A DNA stretch of 64,000 bases from Telopea speciosissima (taxonomy: Eukaryota; Streptophyta; Magnoliopsida; Proteales; Proteaceae): contig NC_057925.1 in assembly GCF_018873765.1 (NCBI RefSeq), forward strand, positions 20,161,568 through 20,225,567, written 5' to 3'. Positions within the stretch are counted from its first letter, which is position 1. The number at the start of each line of letters is the position of its first letter. Both the position numbers and the translations under genes were made by a program. Below are positions 11,778-22,784 of the stretch, one piece after another. The notes beneath the pieces are model-generated. The model did no database searches, was not told the DNA's origin, and worked only from the letters and a program-made list of their open reading frames with translations.

Positions 11778-12254
11778 TCAGTGATTAGAAGTAGGCCAAA
11801 CGGTCCTACCTGCCATGGACTGTGCCCTCCTAGCCAAGGTATCTGCCAAAGCATTGGTTATCCTTGGAATAAAACGAAAAGTGACTTCATCAAAATATGA
11901 ACATAGGAACAGGATATCCTCCACAATTGGCCTAACCGATAAGACCGATTGTTTGGAGGCATTTTGCAAATAGGATACCACCTCCTGGTTGTCACCTTCA
12001 ACTTGCAGCTTGTAGAATCCTTCTGATAATGTTTCCAGCAAACTTTCTGTAATAGCAGATGCCTTGTCGATGAGTGTGTCCTTGATATTAAAAGGATCTG
12101 ATAACGCAAACTGAGAGTGGCCCAAATGGTCACGAATGACAAAACCCAATCCTCCCTTACCCCTATCATGGCGAAACGACGCGTCACAATTTAGTTTATA
12201 GTATCCAAGAGGAGGGGAAGACAGGTTAAAGCCGATTGGGCCACTGCAGGCCAA
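11778..12254 (-). pseudogene. LINE-A RNase H domain
   Basis: The 158-codon open stretch has YYKLNCDASFRHDRGKGGLG with the first catalytic Asp, GFVIRDHLGH, LQVEGDNQEVVSYL and FRFIPRITNALADTLARRA. This is the extra RNase H domain at the C-terminus of plant L1-type LINEs. Confidence 0.88.
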
Positions 12255-12382
12255 GAGTGAATTGGCTGTGGTGACAAAGCCAACAGGTACTCATTGCATG
12301 ACTTGTGTGCCTTTTCGATCACCTCTATTGGCGTCCAGTTCTTTCCCCCAAAGAGGAGATCGTTTTGCGAAACCCAAAGGAA

Positions 12383-13312
12383 TCAACATATGAAGGAACA
12401 GAGGGTAATCGTGTCCCTAGCCACCTTCTTCCCTTCATCTTTAAAAATTTCCCAACCTGAAATGCAGCAATGCATAATAGTAATCTCCTTCGAAGGAACT
12501 GTATAAGACAACCTGCTACCAAACCAAACAGAACGTGCGAATGGGCATTGGAAAAATATGTGATCAATAGATTCTGCTGCCCCACCACATCGTTGGCATT
12601 GAGTATCCACCTGCACTTATTGTTGGTGCAAAGCAGCAGCTGTTGCAAGACCTTCAGAACACGCCCTCCACAATAGGGTTTTAATCTTGGGTAGTGTATT
12701 GGAATTCCATATCGATCTCCAAACTTGCTTTGGAACTTCTTCCCATCGATGAGATCTTGCTGAAGACAGATTCACTCTCTCCTTTGCAATCCATTGGTCA
12801 CAGAGTATATGATATGCACTCTTGACCGAGAAGATTCCTTGCTTAGAAGCCCCCCAAACCTGATGATCAATACCTGCAAATAAACTCAACTGGATTTTAT
12901 AGATCGATGCATTGTCACTTGGATGGATAAAACGCTCAATGATGCCCCTCCTCCAACAACGAGTTTGGTGGTCTATAAGATCAGAAACCAAAGTGGGTGG
13001 ATTATCTTCTATTGACTGGTATTGCAGTCTAAAGCCTGGCAGATTGGGAACCCAATCATCAGACCAAATCTTAATCCGTTCACCTGTACCAACACGCCAT
13101 AGCAATACCAATTTCAAGACCTTATGTCCCTCCGTAATGCTTCTCCATCCCCATGACGGATTCGCACCCAACTTTGCCTCCATGAAATCATGCTGAGGGA
13201 AGTAGATTGCTTTAACGAACCGGGCCCAAGGAGAATCCGGTTCACTCCAAAGTCGCCATGCCACCCTTGACAATAATGCTTTGTTGTGTATCGTTGGGTC
13301 CCTAAAACCCAA
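12383..13312 (-). pseudogene. LINE-A reverse transcriptase thumb and zf-RVT region
   Basis: Two open stretches (13312-12617 and 12616-12383) read GFRDPTIHNKALLSRVAWRL, WGWRSITEGHKVL, then CQRCGGAAESIDHIFFQC. The last is the zinc-binding zf-RVT signature of plant LINEs. The two parts lie in different frames. Confidence 0.87.
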
Positions 13313-13761
13313 CCCACCATTTTCCTTAGATTGGCATAGTCAAAGCCAAGAGATCCAATGGATCTTCTTCTTATATGAGCCATCACCCCAATAGAAATCA
13401 GTGGCCAGTTTCCACAGCTTGTTATGGTGTGAATTAGGTAATTTGAAATGAGAACCAGCATAGTTTGCCAGAGAAAAACCAACCGACTTCATCATCACCT
13501 CCTTTCCTAAAAATGATAATAACCATTGTTTTCATCTACTGAAACGCTGATAAGTCTTTTCAGCTACATCACAAAACAGATCGGCCTTGGATATCCCAAA
13601 GAAAGTCAGCAGTCCCAAGTATTTTCTAGATCATTTGCAATAATTCTGGGAAACCACCGTTGCATCTTCATATGGACATTGGGGCTAAAACAAAGACTTG
13701 ATTTGTTGAGGTTGATTGCTTGTCCGCTGGCCTTGCAGTAGATGTCCAAGCATTGCTTCAA

Positions 13762-14885
13762 CTAGTATACCTCATCGACCTTTATCTCCGAGAAAAACAA
13801 GCAATCATCTGCAAAGAGCAAGTGGGTAATTGGGTTTGCCTGATTCTTCACCCGAATCCCTTTAATACGATTTGCTTGTTCTGAATGTGATACAACACCA
13901 CTCAAAGCTTGTGAGCAAAGTATAAATAAAGCAGGAGAGAGTGGATCACCTTGCCATATACCCCTCGTAGGGGTTACCCTTCCTCTTATTGCACCATTAA
14001 TCACAAGCTTGTATGTCACAGAGTGTAAGCAAGCCATTATCATTCTAACCCAATGTGTAGAGAAACCAAATTGCAACAACAACTTGTCAATGAAGTCCCA
14101 CTCCACCCTGTCGTATGCCTTCCTCATATCCAGTTTTAAAGCCAAAAATTTCTGCTTCCCTTTCTTCCTCTGCTGGATATAGTTGAAAAGTTCATGAGCT
14201 ATGAACACATTATCGGAGATGGAACGATCAGGGATGAAAGCTGGTTGTGCTAGAGAGATGAGCGGCTCCAAAACCTCCTTTAATCTATTGGCCATAATTT
14301 TGGTAATGACCTTAATCGCCACTGCACACAGACTGATAGGTCTATACTGATCTACACTTTTAGGATTAGAACATTTAGGCACTAAACATAGGAGAGTTCA
14401 TTACAATTTACTGGAAGGTTAGCAGACGTAAAGAAGTTACTAACAAAATTAAATAAATCCCCATGAGTAAAACCCCAATACTTTTGAAAGAATGCAGGAG
14501 GCAAACCATTTGGGCCCGGTGCTTTCAAAGGTGCCATGGCATAGACCGCTCCCCAAACTTCTTCAATTGTTGGCACAACACATAATCTTTCATTCATAGC
14601 TGTGGTAATCTTCGGCTGAATAGTGTTTAGTACCTGCGTGAGAGCTCTAGGGTCAATCCCCTCCAATTGGAAAATTTGATCATAATAAGCTTGCGTTTTC
14701 TCATAGATCTGGTTCTCCAAATTTGTCCACCCACCAGCTGCCTTCTTCAGGTGAAGAATTCTGTTATGAGTTCTTTGTTGGATTGCTGCAATGTGAAAAA
14801 AAATGGGTGTTTCAGTCACCCTGTTGGAGCCATGTAATTTTTGCCTTCTGGGACTACATCTCCTCTTCTCGAGCCAGTTCTTCAT
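13762..14885 (-). pseudogene. LINE-A reverse transcriptase
   Basis: The part at 14885-14382 carries the APGPNGLPPAFFQKYW fingers motif. A frame change near 14390 leads into 14382-13762 with SVDQYRPISLC, LALKLDMRKAYDRVEW (first catalytic Asp), TRGIWQGDPLSP and HLLFADDCLFF, the FADD catalytic box. Spacing and order match L1-clade reverse transcriptase. Confidence 0.92.
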
Positions 14886-15191
14886 TTAACAAATCAGCAA
14901 GAATACCTTCTTGTTGAGATTCTACAGTTTCCAGGCCACCATGAATTTTTTGTAACTCCTGCTCTAGTGCCTCGATCTTAGTCTGCACATTGCCAAAGAC
15001 CTCTCTATTCCATTGTTGGGAGACGGGTTTACAGTTCTTCATCTTTCGGTAAAGAAGTGGGTTGTCATCTTGAGTACGAGAAATGGACCAAGCTGATTAT
15101 GCTGTTGGCTTACAGCTTGGCTGCCTAAACCACATGGATTCAAAGCGAAAAGGGCGGCGACCAGTGAACTTGCCACCATTTGTATCAATTA

Positions 15192-15860
15192 TCAAAGGAT
15201 TGTGGTCAAAGTGTAAAGAGGCACGGACAAAACAACTGTATTAGGGAAAGTATTTATCCACTTTGAGGTAGATAGGGCTCTATCCAGCTTTACACGAACA
15301 TTAGCTGAGCCATGCCGTTTGTTATTCCAAGTAAATTGTGGTCCATGCGTCTCAAGGTCTAATAATGCACATTTATCCACCATGTCTCTGAATTGAGCAA
15401 TGTCTCTGTAAGGAGATTGAATCCCTCCTTGTTTTTCATGCTGCGATAGGTGGGAATTAAAATCCCCATAACAGATCCACAATGAATTGCGGCCTGCACC
15501 AAGCTGAACAATATTTTCCCAAACCTGTTGTCTCCTCTCTTTGATTGGATCACCATAAATGGAAGTCATAAAAAAAAAAATTCCATTTGATAGACTAACC
15601 TTTGCATCAATAAAATGTCGATTTGAAGAATATCAAGTTGGATATGATTGCGCCAGAACAATGCAAGGCCACCTGATGCACCTTGGGCTGTAACAGAGAA
15701 CGAGTGATCCATACATAATCGTTTATGAACACGTTCAATTCTATCAGTCTGGCATTTAGTTTCCATCACAAAAATAATTTCAGGCTTCTCCCTACGTGAG
15801 AGGTGCAATAGAGATTGAATTGTCAGATTCCCCCTAAACCCCGACAATTCTAGCTAAGTA
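15192..15860 (-). pseudogene. LINE-A AP endonuclease
   Basis: The start NCRGLGGNLTIQSL is readable across a 1-nt frame change and a stop where Trp is usual. Then PEIIFVMETKC with the catalytic Glu, ASGGLALFWRN, and in a second frame SIYGDP, WICYGDFNSHLSQHEKQGG and FTWNNKR. These are the endonuclease/exonuclease/phosphatase motifs of L1-type LINEs. Confidence 0.88.
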
Positions 15861-15898
15861 TTTTCAAGAGTGATATATATATTGTACAAGGTAACCCA

Positions 15899-16342
15899 TT
15901 AGGGTTAGAATTCTATGGAAGATACGCATGTGATAATAAAGGAAGGTGATATATTCCACATACGATAATGATAGAAGGTTTCTATTATCGCATGTGGTGG
16001 ATATTAGGTGGAGATATATGCACATATGGAAACTGAAGATTCCCAATATAGCGCGTTACTAGAATGGTAACGGCTATATTGGTCAATACTGTGGATCAAT
16101 GCCAACCTATGCATACCAATATTCCCAAGTCGTGGTCGTTTTAGGGTTAAAATTCTATGGAAGATACACATGTGATAATAAAGGAAAGTGATATATTCCA
16201 CATATGATAACGATAGAAGGTTTCTATTATCGCATGTGGTGGATATTGGGTGGAGATATATGCACATATGGAAACTGGAGATTCCCAATATAGCGCATTA
16301 CTGGAATGGTAATGGTATGATCCTCCAGTTGTGGTCGTTTTA
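15899..16342 (-). repeat. 242-bp tandem duplication inserted between LINE-A linker and endonuclease
   Basis: The text beginning AGGGTTAGAATTCTATGGAA at 15901 recurs at 16143 with few changes, and both units end near GTGGTCGTTTTA (about 16130 and 16330). Each unit contains TCTATTATCGCATGTGGTGG and an inverted ATAATAG pair. The unit does not resemble LINE protein and separates the linker (LKRPQ) from the endonuclease start. Confidence 0.75.
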
Positions 16343-17064
16343 GCTTCTCCTTAGGTGGGGCAAGATCCAAGTTATGGTTATGGGATTGGGAAGATTGAGT
16401 TAAGGAGGGTGCAGTGATTCCCACATGGTTCAGGGTCGTTGCTGGACAAGGTGATGACTGCACCAGTGGCAAGGACAACAGTTGTGAGATAATGGTTGAT
16501 GGGTTGATAACGTGGGTAGGAGGTGGAGGGAGAGTGGTAAGTTGAGATGGTTGTGAGAGTTGGAGAGGTTGAGTGGGAATGGGAGACATGCTATTAGTGG
16601 GTAATTGTTGGTTGGAGAGAGAAATACCCGACAGATGGGGTAATAGGGTGACGAGGAGATTAGAGATCTCCTGGTTTTGCAAGAGTGGTGGAATATCTAG
16701 GTGGGTTAGAGTAGGATGAGGTGTCGTGGTTGTAGGGTAGTTAGGGTTAGGTATTGGAATGGGTTGGGATTGTGTTGGTGGAGTTTAAGGGTTACATGTG
16801 TAGAGGTAGCGGAAAATAAAGTTGGATGGGGGTGGGAATGTGAAAGAGTGGGGTAACCTGGAATATTGCCATGTTGGACTCTTTCACCTCCGGTGGTGTC
16901 ACGGTGGCCGGCCGAGAATTTACTGGTGAAGCTGGCGCTTCTGTCCATTGTGCTGGTGTCATAGGCTGGAGGTTTCGTGAAGGCATTTGATCCACCTGTC
17001 GTTGATCTTGTAATATTCCCCTCAGACTAGCAGGGTAGCTAGTGGTTTGAAACTCCAAACACAT
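16227..17064 (-). pseudogene. LINE-A ORF1 end or proline-rich linker
   Basis: Two open stretches (17064-16792 and 16682-16227) are rich in Pro, Ser, Thr and Gln. That composition is usual between the ORF1 zinc knuckle and the endonuclease of plant L1-type LINEs. No CCHC knuckle is clearly visible, so the 5' end may be truncated. Confidence 0.55.
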
Positions 17065-17113
17065 TGAAGTACTAGCACACCCATGATGCTCACAGTGCTA
17101 AACTTCAGCATTA

Positions 17114-17128
17114 AATAAAACCGCCTTT
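17114..17128. repeat. LINE-A target-site duplication, right copy
   Basis: AATAAAACCGCCTTT matches the left copy at 14 of 15 positions and fixes the LINE 5' end at 17113. Confidence 0.85.
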
Positions 17129-17205
17129 TATCAACTTAGAGATTCCCTCTCAACATAATGTGGATTTTGCTCCTCTTCCACCATCTCGAAAGGAAATGGC
17201 ACCAA

Positions 17206-17261
17206 AGAAAGACGAGAAGGTACAGGCAGAGAGCTCTACCAAACATGTGACAGCTTTGATG
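17206..17261 (+). other. Possible orphan first exon (MAPKKDEK...)
   Basis: An ATG in good context (AAGGAAATGGCA) opens a frame reading MAPKKDEKVQAESSTKHV, ending at a plausible splice donor ATG|GTAACC at 17262. I found no continuation. It could be the 5' end of a gene disrupted by the neighbouring repeats, or chance. LINE-A inserted about 80 bases upstream. Confidence 0.25.
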
Positions 17262-17419
17262 GTAACCTTTTTAGTTTCGAGAACTGGGGTGTTGATCTAA
17301 GATATGGTTCTTTCTCTTGTGCATGAGAAGATTTATTATTATTTTTTACTGGTTTTTACGCATGATCTACTTTGTGTGGATCAGCTCGAAGAAATTTTCT
17401 AATTTGAATTGGGATGTGA

Positions 17420-17950
17420 TGAGTCCTATAAATAGCCTCCAATCAAAAGTTGACACACGTCTGGTTCAGCGCCGAGTGGAAGAGCCCGGTTGTAAGAAGG
17501 AACCACACCCTAGTCCTCCTAGGGCCAGTCCGAGTAGGACCTTCAAACCGACCTCTCCAGGGTCATCAACTCAGTCGACCTCGCCAGGGTCACCCACTTG
17601 GCCAACCAGTCAGGGTCATCCACTCGGCCGACCACTCGGGGTCATCCACTCGGCCGACCACTCGGGGTCATCCACTCGACCGACCTCTCAGGGTCAACCA
17701 CTCGGTCGACCACTCAGGGTCATCCACTTGGCCGACCAATCAGGGTCATTCACTCGGTCGACCACTTAGAGTCATCCACTTGGCCAACTACTTCCTCTAC
17801 TTACTGTTCTGTCGGACTGACTTTGGCATCGAAGAGTTCCCCCTTGGAGTCTGCTCCGGGTCTCTTCAGTGTCCTTCTACCTTTTGCAGATCTCTACGTT
17901 ATCGAGCAGGATTCCAGCGACAACAGTTACATACTTTGTCATTTAATTTT
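17420..17950 (+). mobile_element. LTR-like remnant (probably Ty3/gypsy) with internal minisatellite
   Basis: It has a TATA-like CCTATAAATAGCC (about 17427-17439), a GC-rich repeat block and a downstream part (TTTGGCATCGAAGAGTTCCC, about 17821-17840) resembling the R/U5 part of plant gypsy LTRs. No matching second LTR was found here, and the ends are not fixed. Confidence 0.45.
17541..17800 (+). repeat. 27-bp minisatellite
   Basis: About eight or nine units of the type CAGGGTCATCCACTCGGCCG plus ACCACTC follow each other with scattered substitutions. The unit is a multiple of three without stops, so overlapping frames stay open (for example 17317-17769, 17450-17974 and 17598-17981). I do not treat these as genes. 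Confidence 0.85.
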
Positions 17951-18664
17951 CATTACGTTGACTTTTTTTTCTAATTTTTAAATAAAAAAATAAATTAGAA
18001 TTTTGCATGCAATAAGCCCCTCATTCTAAAAAAAAAAATTAAAAAAAAATTGAGTGTTAAATTGGAAAGAAATTGAGTTTCATAGTACTTAACCTTAGTA
18101 CTCACATCACATGAGCACCCTATCCTAATTTTCTTCCCATATGAAGGATAATTGGATTGCAGCCCTACTTTTTTCGTTTTTTCTAACATATACATATTTC
18201 TATAACATTTAAGATAAGGGTCTCTCTTCCATCTAAGCATCATTATCATTATGGGATGCCATTTGAATTATTTTCTATTTGTTCCCATGAAGCACATGGG
18301 TTGTATGACTAAAGTATGATAACCATATATAATGCTTCAATAGAAAATTAATTTGGATTAATATAGGCAAAAACTTGATGTATAAATATTTTTTATATTT
18401 AGAAAAATCTTAGTTATAATCAAATTTGGTGAAAAGAAGTTGCAACCTTACTCTTTCTCCATTTAGTGTAATACAATTTTTTTTTCAATGATGATAAAAT
18501 CTTGTCATTTCACATGTGTATTAAGAAAACCTACAAAAAGTTTCACATCTCTTGAGAATTAACATAATGGTAAGTCATTTTATTAGAAATGTGGCAATCA
18601 AAAGAAAGTTATAACTTCTCAATTCACCATTAATTACAAAAAAGATACATTTTTTTTTTTAATC
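17951..18664. other. AT-rich stretch without recognisable features
   Basis: It contains many A and T runs and short open frames only. No gene, TIR or LTR was seen. Confidence 0.5.
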
Positions 18665-19406
18665 TTTAGTCTTGTTTTATTATTGATAATTATAATTAAA
18701 TTCATATATGATTCTAATTCTGACACAACAAAAGAACATCCTCCCTTATTTATTTATTTATTTGTTTGTTTATTTATTTAAGAATGAATCATACCATTAA
18801 TTAGTAAATATGGGTAAAATTAAAAAAAAAAAGTATGGATAAGTATCGGGATTTAATGAATCTAGACTTTAATAATACTTAAAAAAAACTTGATGTAGAA
18901 AACTTGCACATTAATGACAGTGCATGTTTAATACGACTCCTTTCAAAAAAATAAAAAAAAATAGAAGTAAATCATGGACATGTATTAACTATCTGAGTGG
19001 CATATGCATTATTTAACAAATAAAATAATAATACACGGAATACAAATTTGTCCAAAGGAAAATCTTCAAATTGAAATAAAATGACGTGAAAGTTTTTATT
19101 CATGGTCGTGCAAGTTCACGAATGGCTTCATGAGCGTTGGATGAATATAAATGTCCGGTCAAAATGACCAAACCCCCCCCTTATTTAACGCATTATCGTA
19201 TGATAGAGAAAAATAGCATTGTGTGAAAATTTTTTCTTAAATATAATATAACAACGAGGGATCACTACTAATACTCCACATGATAAACAAATGTAGAGGA
19301 TAGGTGTACTGGTTGACAATGGTCCTCCATATGACAAACAAGTGTAGAGGATACGTGTACTGGTTGGTCCTCCACATGAGTCCATTGTATTTAATGGTTG
19401 ACCTTA
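18665..19406 (+). repeat. Arm A (distal part) of a large inverted duplication
   Basis: It reads as the reverse complement of about 41116-41745, for example CAAATGTAGAGGATAGGTGT near 19289 against ACACCTATCCTCTACACTTG near 41169, and the TAATGACAGTGCATG region near 18914. The remainder of arm A resumes at 30894, after the LINE-B and gypsy insertions. Confidence 0.8.
19393..19406. repeat. LINE-B target-site duplication, left copy
   Basis: AATGGTTGACCTTA here pairs with AATGGTGGACCTTA at 30880-30893 (one mismatch). Confidence 0.75.
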
Positions 19407-19426
19407 CAGATGGTGCATGGTCTTTT
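19407..19426 (+). mobile_element. LINE-B, left piece split off by the gypsy insertion
   Basis: These 20 bases sit between the LINE-B target duplication and the gypsy LTR. Joined to 30203 onward they continue an RNase H-like frame, so the LINE was already 5' truncated when gypsy-1 landed near its 5' end. Confidence 0.65.
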
Positions 19427-22400
19427 TGTTATACCCGTGACCCAAGTTGTACTTTTGATACTTGTGTGTGTGTGTTATAGTGTAGCTTGGACAACTCTTT
19501 GGAGTTCCGGGGGAAGACTTGGACTAGTTCTTGACCATTATCTTAACTTCTATGTGCATTAATTATACTATTTCATGCCATCCCTTCGTGTACAAAAAAA
19601 CCCTATGAAAACCCCTCTCAACCCCTACCTAAATATTCTTAAAGTAGGTGAGATCATCAGAGTCAATTCGATTCGAGTTTGCTGCCAGTGCATAATAGCC
19701 AGCTTCGAACCCGATGTCGAGGACCTTCCCTTATGACTTGGTCAAAGGTTTCTTCATGAAAAATGTATCCCTTTAAGTCTAGTTTACTACGTAATTTGAA
19801 TCGTGTCATTTCTTTATGTATTGACCAAGCTATGGCCAAAACAGTGGGCAGAGGTCAGACCCTATGGATCATGCCTGGGAAATTGGACGATGCACACAGT
19901 CCGCCACTACATCATCCGCTCAGTGTAAAAAGGATGTTACTTTGGTTTAGTTCTAACTTGCCTTGACTAGGGCTTAGCCCTTAGTTATTTTAGACCAATT
20001 AGGAACCATATGGCCTAACTTTACCCTTGGACTATAACCATAAGACTAATTTGGGTATTACCATGTTTTAGGACATTTCTTGGACTCCAAGACAACACCC
20101 AACCAAACAAGACCTAGATCTCTTATCTAAACAAGATAGGAATCTATTCCCTCTTCATTTTTCTCTTGTTCTCAACCCTAGAGAGAAGAGAAAACCTGGA
20201 GAGCAAGAGAGGAGCGAAGGAGGAAGAAGAAGGAGAGGGGAAGGAAGACCCCCAACCTCTATTGGATCTGTCCATAAGCTCACAAGGCTCTATATACTAG
20301 TTGTGCACTTACTTGGGACCTTGGAGTTCATGGGGACTATGGTTGGGAGCTCAAGTTCAGGTTGGAAGCTTGTTCCCTCATCATTCTAGCTTGTTCTTGG
20401 GTAAAGCCTCTAACTTATGTACATTTCTAAGCTAATTCCTACTTTGATTTGATTAAAATCTACCTAATCCCCCACCAAACCATGGGGCTTTTTATTATAA
20501 CTAATTTATACATCTGATTGGATGCTTGGAGCATTAAATGATGCTTTAGAATGCCCCATTCCCTTAACTTTTGCTTCAATGGCATGAAACCCCTTGATGG
20601 ACCTCCATTTTTGGAACCTTAGCTTTTGGAAACCAGTCCTTTCTTATGGATCTTGATTGGACCAAACCTTGGTGCTTAGTAATTTTCCTTGGGGCCATTA
20701 ACACTTTCCCATGGACCCTTACTGACTGCATTGCCATTAGCCAAAGTTTGGAAACAAACTAAGCCATTTCCTGCATTCTTGGGCTTAGGCGGATGACACA
20801 GCACACGGCTGATGTCATGAGCCGCCTAGGATACAGAGCATCGTCTGCCTAGTGCAATTCATTGCTGTCTTGGAGTTCCAACTCTGGGACTTCAACCAGA
20901 CACCTTCTCACCTATTCTACACCTATGTATTGGCTTGTTAGGCTAACATAAGCTTATGAAAGAAGCATATATTATATGGGAGCTAAGATCATCTATGCTC
21001 CAACTTCTATGAGTGGATTGAACATTTGGACTATTTTATGGCATGTTTCTCATTAGGCATCAATTTAAGTTATGCATGTTGATGTGTGTGAGTACTATGC
21101 ATGATGAGTTATTTTACACCTCCTACTATTATGAATTGGTATGAAATGCAATAATTGTATCGTGTATGAATGATGCTATATATGGGAATGGAATGTGGTT
21201 AATGTATAGAATTATAATTGTGAAAACTTTTATGATGTATAATCGATGGATTGGCTTCAGGTGGTGACCGATCGACCATTACATCAGTATCACACTCGCC
21301 ATAACTTTATTTGTGTGGGTGTAAGCTAGAGGGGCGGGAGGGTAATCTGTCTCCGGATAAGGCACTATGAACTCGACCTCTAGGCTACACCCGCACTTGT
21401 GTGTAAATATATATATATATATGCATCTCAATAGTTGTTTGCTTGTTAAGATATAATATACTTAGTACTTCAACTATTACCGACAGAGGTTTAGGTGTCA
21501 GGCAAGTCCAAGGGTCTCGATCATATTTTGGGGTAGCCCACCGTGAAGTTCAGGCGCAGATCATGTATCGAGCTGGACACCAGGATGGGATTTGCATCTG
21601 GGGCTTACGGACAACCCGTGAACCAGATGAGGGGGTCCGATCTCGCAAGTTTTCATTGTAGCGTGGGTTTGTCATTGTCGGAATGATATCCAGTTTATGG
21701 CACCGTTGTCGATAATGCTACCTGTGTTATTGTAGTACTTAACCCGACTTAGAATCTCATTGTTAGGGTTAAATGAAATGCATTCATGCATCATATGTGA
21801 TGAGCATACATTAGTATGCATTGAACATGTACTCTCTATTGTATGATTGTGCATGGTTTAATCGCTCATTGGGCTCATGGAAGTTCATCCCTCGGGAATC
21901 TTTATTTTTCTTTAGATATGGATACTGGAATTGCGGATCCAACTGAGATTAATCCAAAGTACCATTGTGATGAGGACTATGAGACTTGGGTTGACCAGCC
22001 AGAGATGGAGCACGGACCTGACTACCTTTGTGCTGAGTGTGCTCATGATGCTCAGTAGTTCAGGCTTGAGGCCCAGTAATTGGAACATTATTTTACTTTA
22101 TGTTGATAGATTCTGAGGATGAATGTAACCAATAACTTTCGATATTATTCTTATCATTCTGTATACTTGATATTTAGTATTTGGTATATGATGACAATTT
22201 AACTGATTGGGATAAAATGCCACTTATATAATTACGTTATCATTTAGAGCTCCTAATTATTTGAATTTATTATCTTTACTTATATCCGTTGTAACTCTGA
22301 TTTTTTTCTTATTCTTTGAATAAGTAACTGGGTAGTGTACATGACACAACAAAGTGTCGATCCTGTAGATTGGTGTAGAATACAGGGGTATTCCCATCAT

Positions 22401-22431
22401 AATACCCTAATCAAGGGATGGAGGTGTGACA
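19427..22431 (+). repeat. 5' LTR of gypsy-1
   Basis: It runs from TGTTATAC to GTGTGACA and matches 27221-30202 along its length with substitutions and small indels. It contains a TA microsatellite (about 21406-21422), CATCATCCGC-type words and a 72-codon open frame at 21843-22058. Confidence 0.93.
21843..22058 (+). other. Open frame in the 5' LTR, matched in the 3' LTR
   Basis: The 71-residue frame shares GSSSLGNL, FSLD, DPTEI, YHC, EDYE and PDYLC.EC.HDAQ with 29620-29829 and ends at the same stop. No family was recognised. Most differences between the LTR copies change amino acids, so selection is not supported. Confidence 0.35.
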
Positions 22432-22434
22432 GCA

Positions 22435-22446
22435 TGGTATCATAGC
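22435..22446 (+). other. Primer-binding site of gypsy-1
   Basis: TGGTATCATAGC, three bases after the left LTR, differs at one position from the initiator tRNA-Met complement TGGTATCAGAGC. Confidence 0.85.
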
Positions 22447-22784
22447 GTTTTTGCCCTGCATGTACACTACCAGATTTGATCTATCGCGATTCATTCTGTG
22501 TTAGGATTCGAAAGAATAAAAGAATAAAAACCTTTAATGAACACAAACAAGGAGACTAAAGTAGAGACTTGTTGATAATTGAAAATCTAAAAGTTACATT
22601 AGGTAGAGATTTTTTTTGACATAATATGGACATCCAAGGCCGACATACTTAAATAACATTAAAAAAAAATAAAGAGAAAATACAAGTGTTTCTTCCCACT
22701 CTCTACTACGTAACATTAGAAACTAACTCTAAATAACAAAAGAGCATAATAAATTAAGAAACTGAAATAGATCCTAAGGCTAAT

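Larger units (their letters stand above)
11717..17113 (-). mobile_element. L1-type LINE (LINE-A), near full length but decayed
   Basis: On the minus strand the order is a proline-rich ORF1 end or linker, AP endonuclease, reverse transcriptase, zf-RVT zinc region and RNase H. The poly(A) tail appears as a T run at 11720-11732. The element is framed by 15-bp direct repeats AATAAAACTGCCTTT (11702-11716) and AATAAAACCGCCTTT (17114-17128), one mismatch. Frames change several times and the endonuclease start has a stop, so it cannot be autonomous. Confidence 0.92.

Noticed and set aside
17317-17981. Three overlapping frames over the 27-bp repeat as genes
   Set aside because: They are a consequence of a stop-free repeat unit divisible by three.
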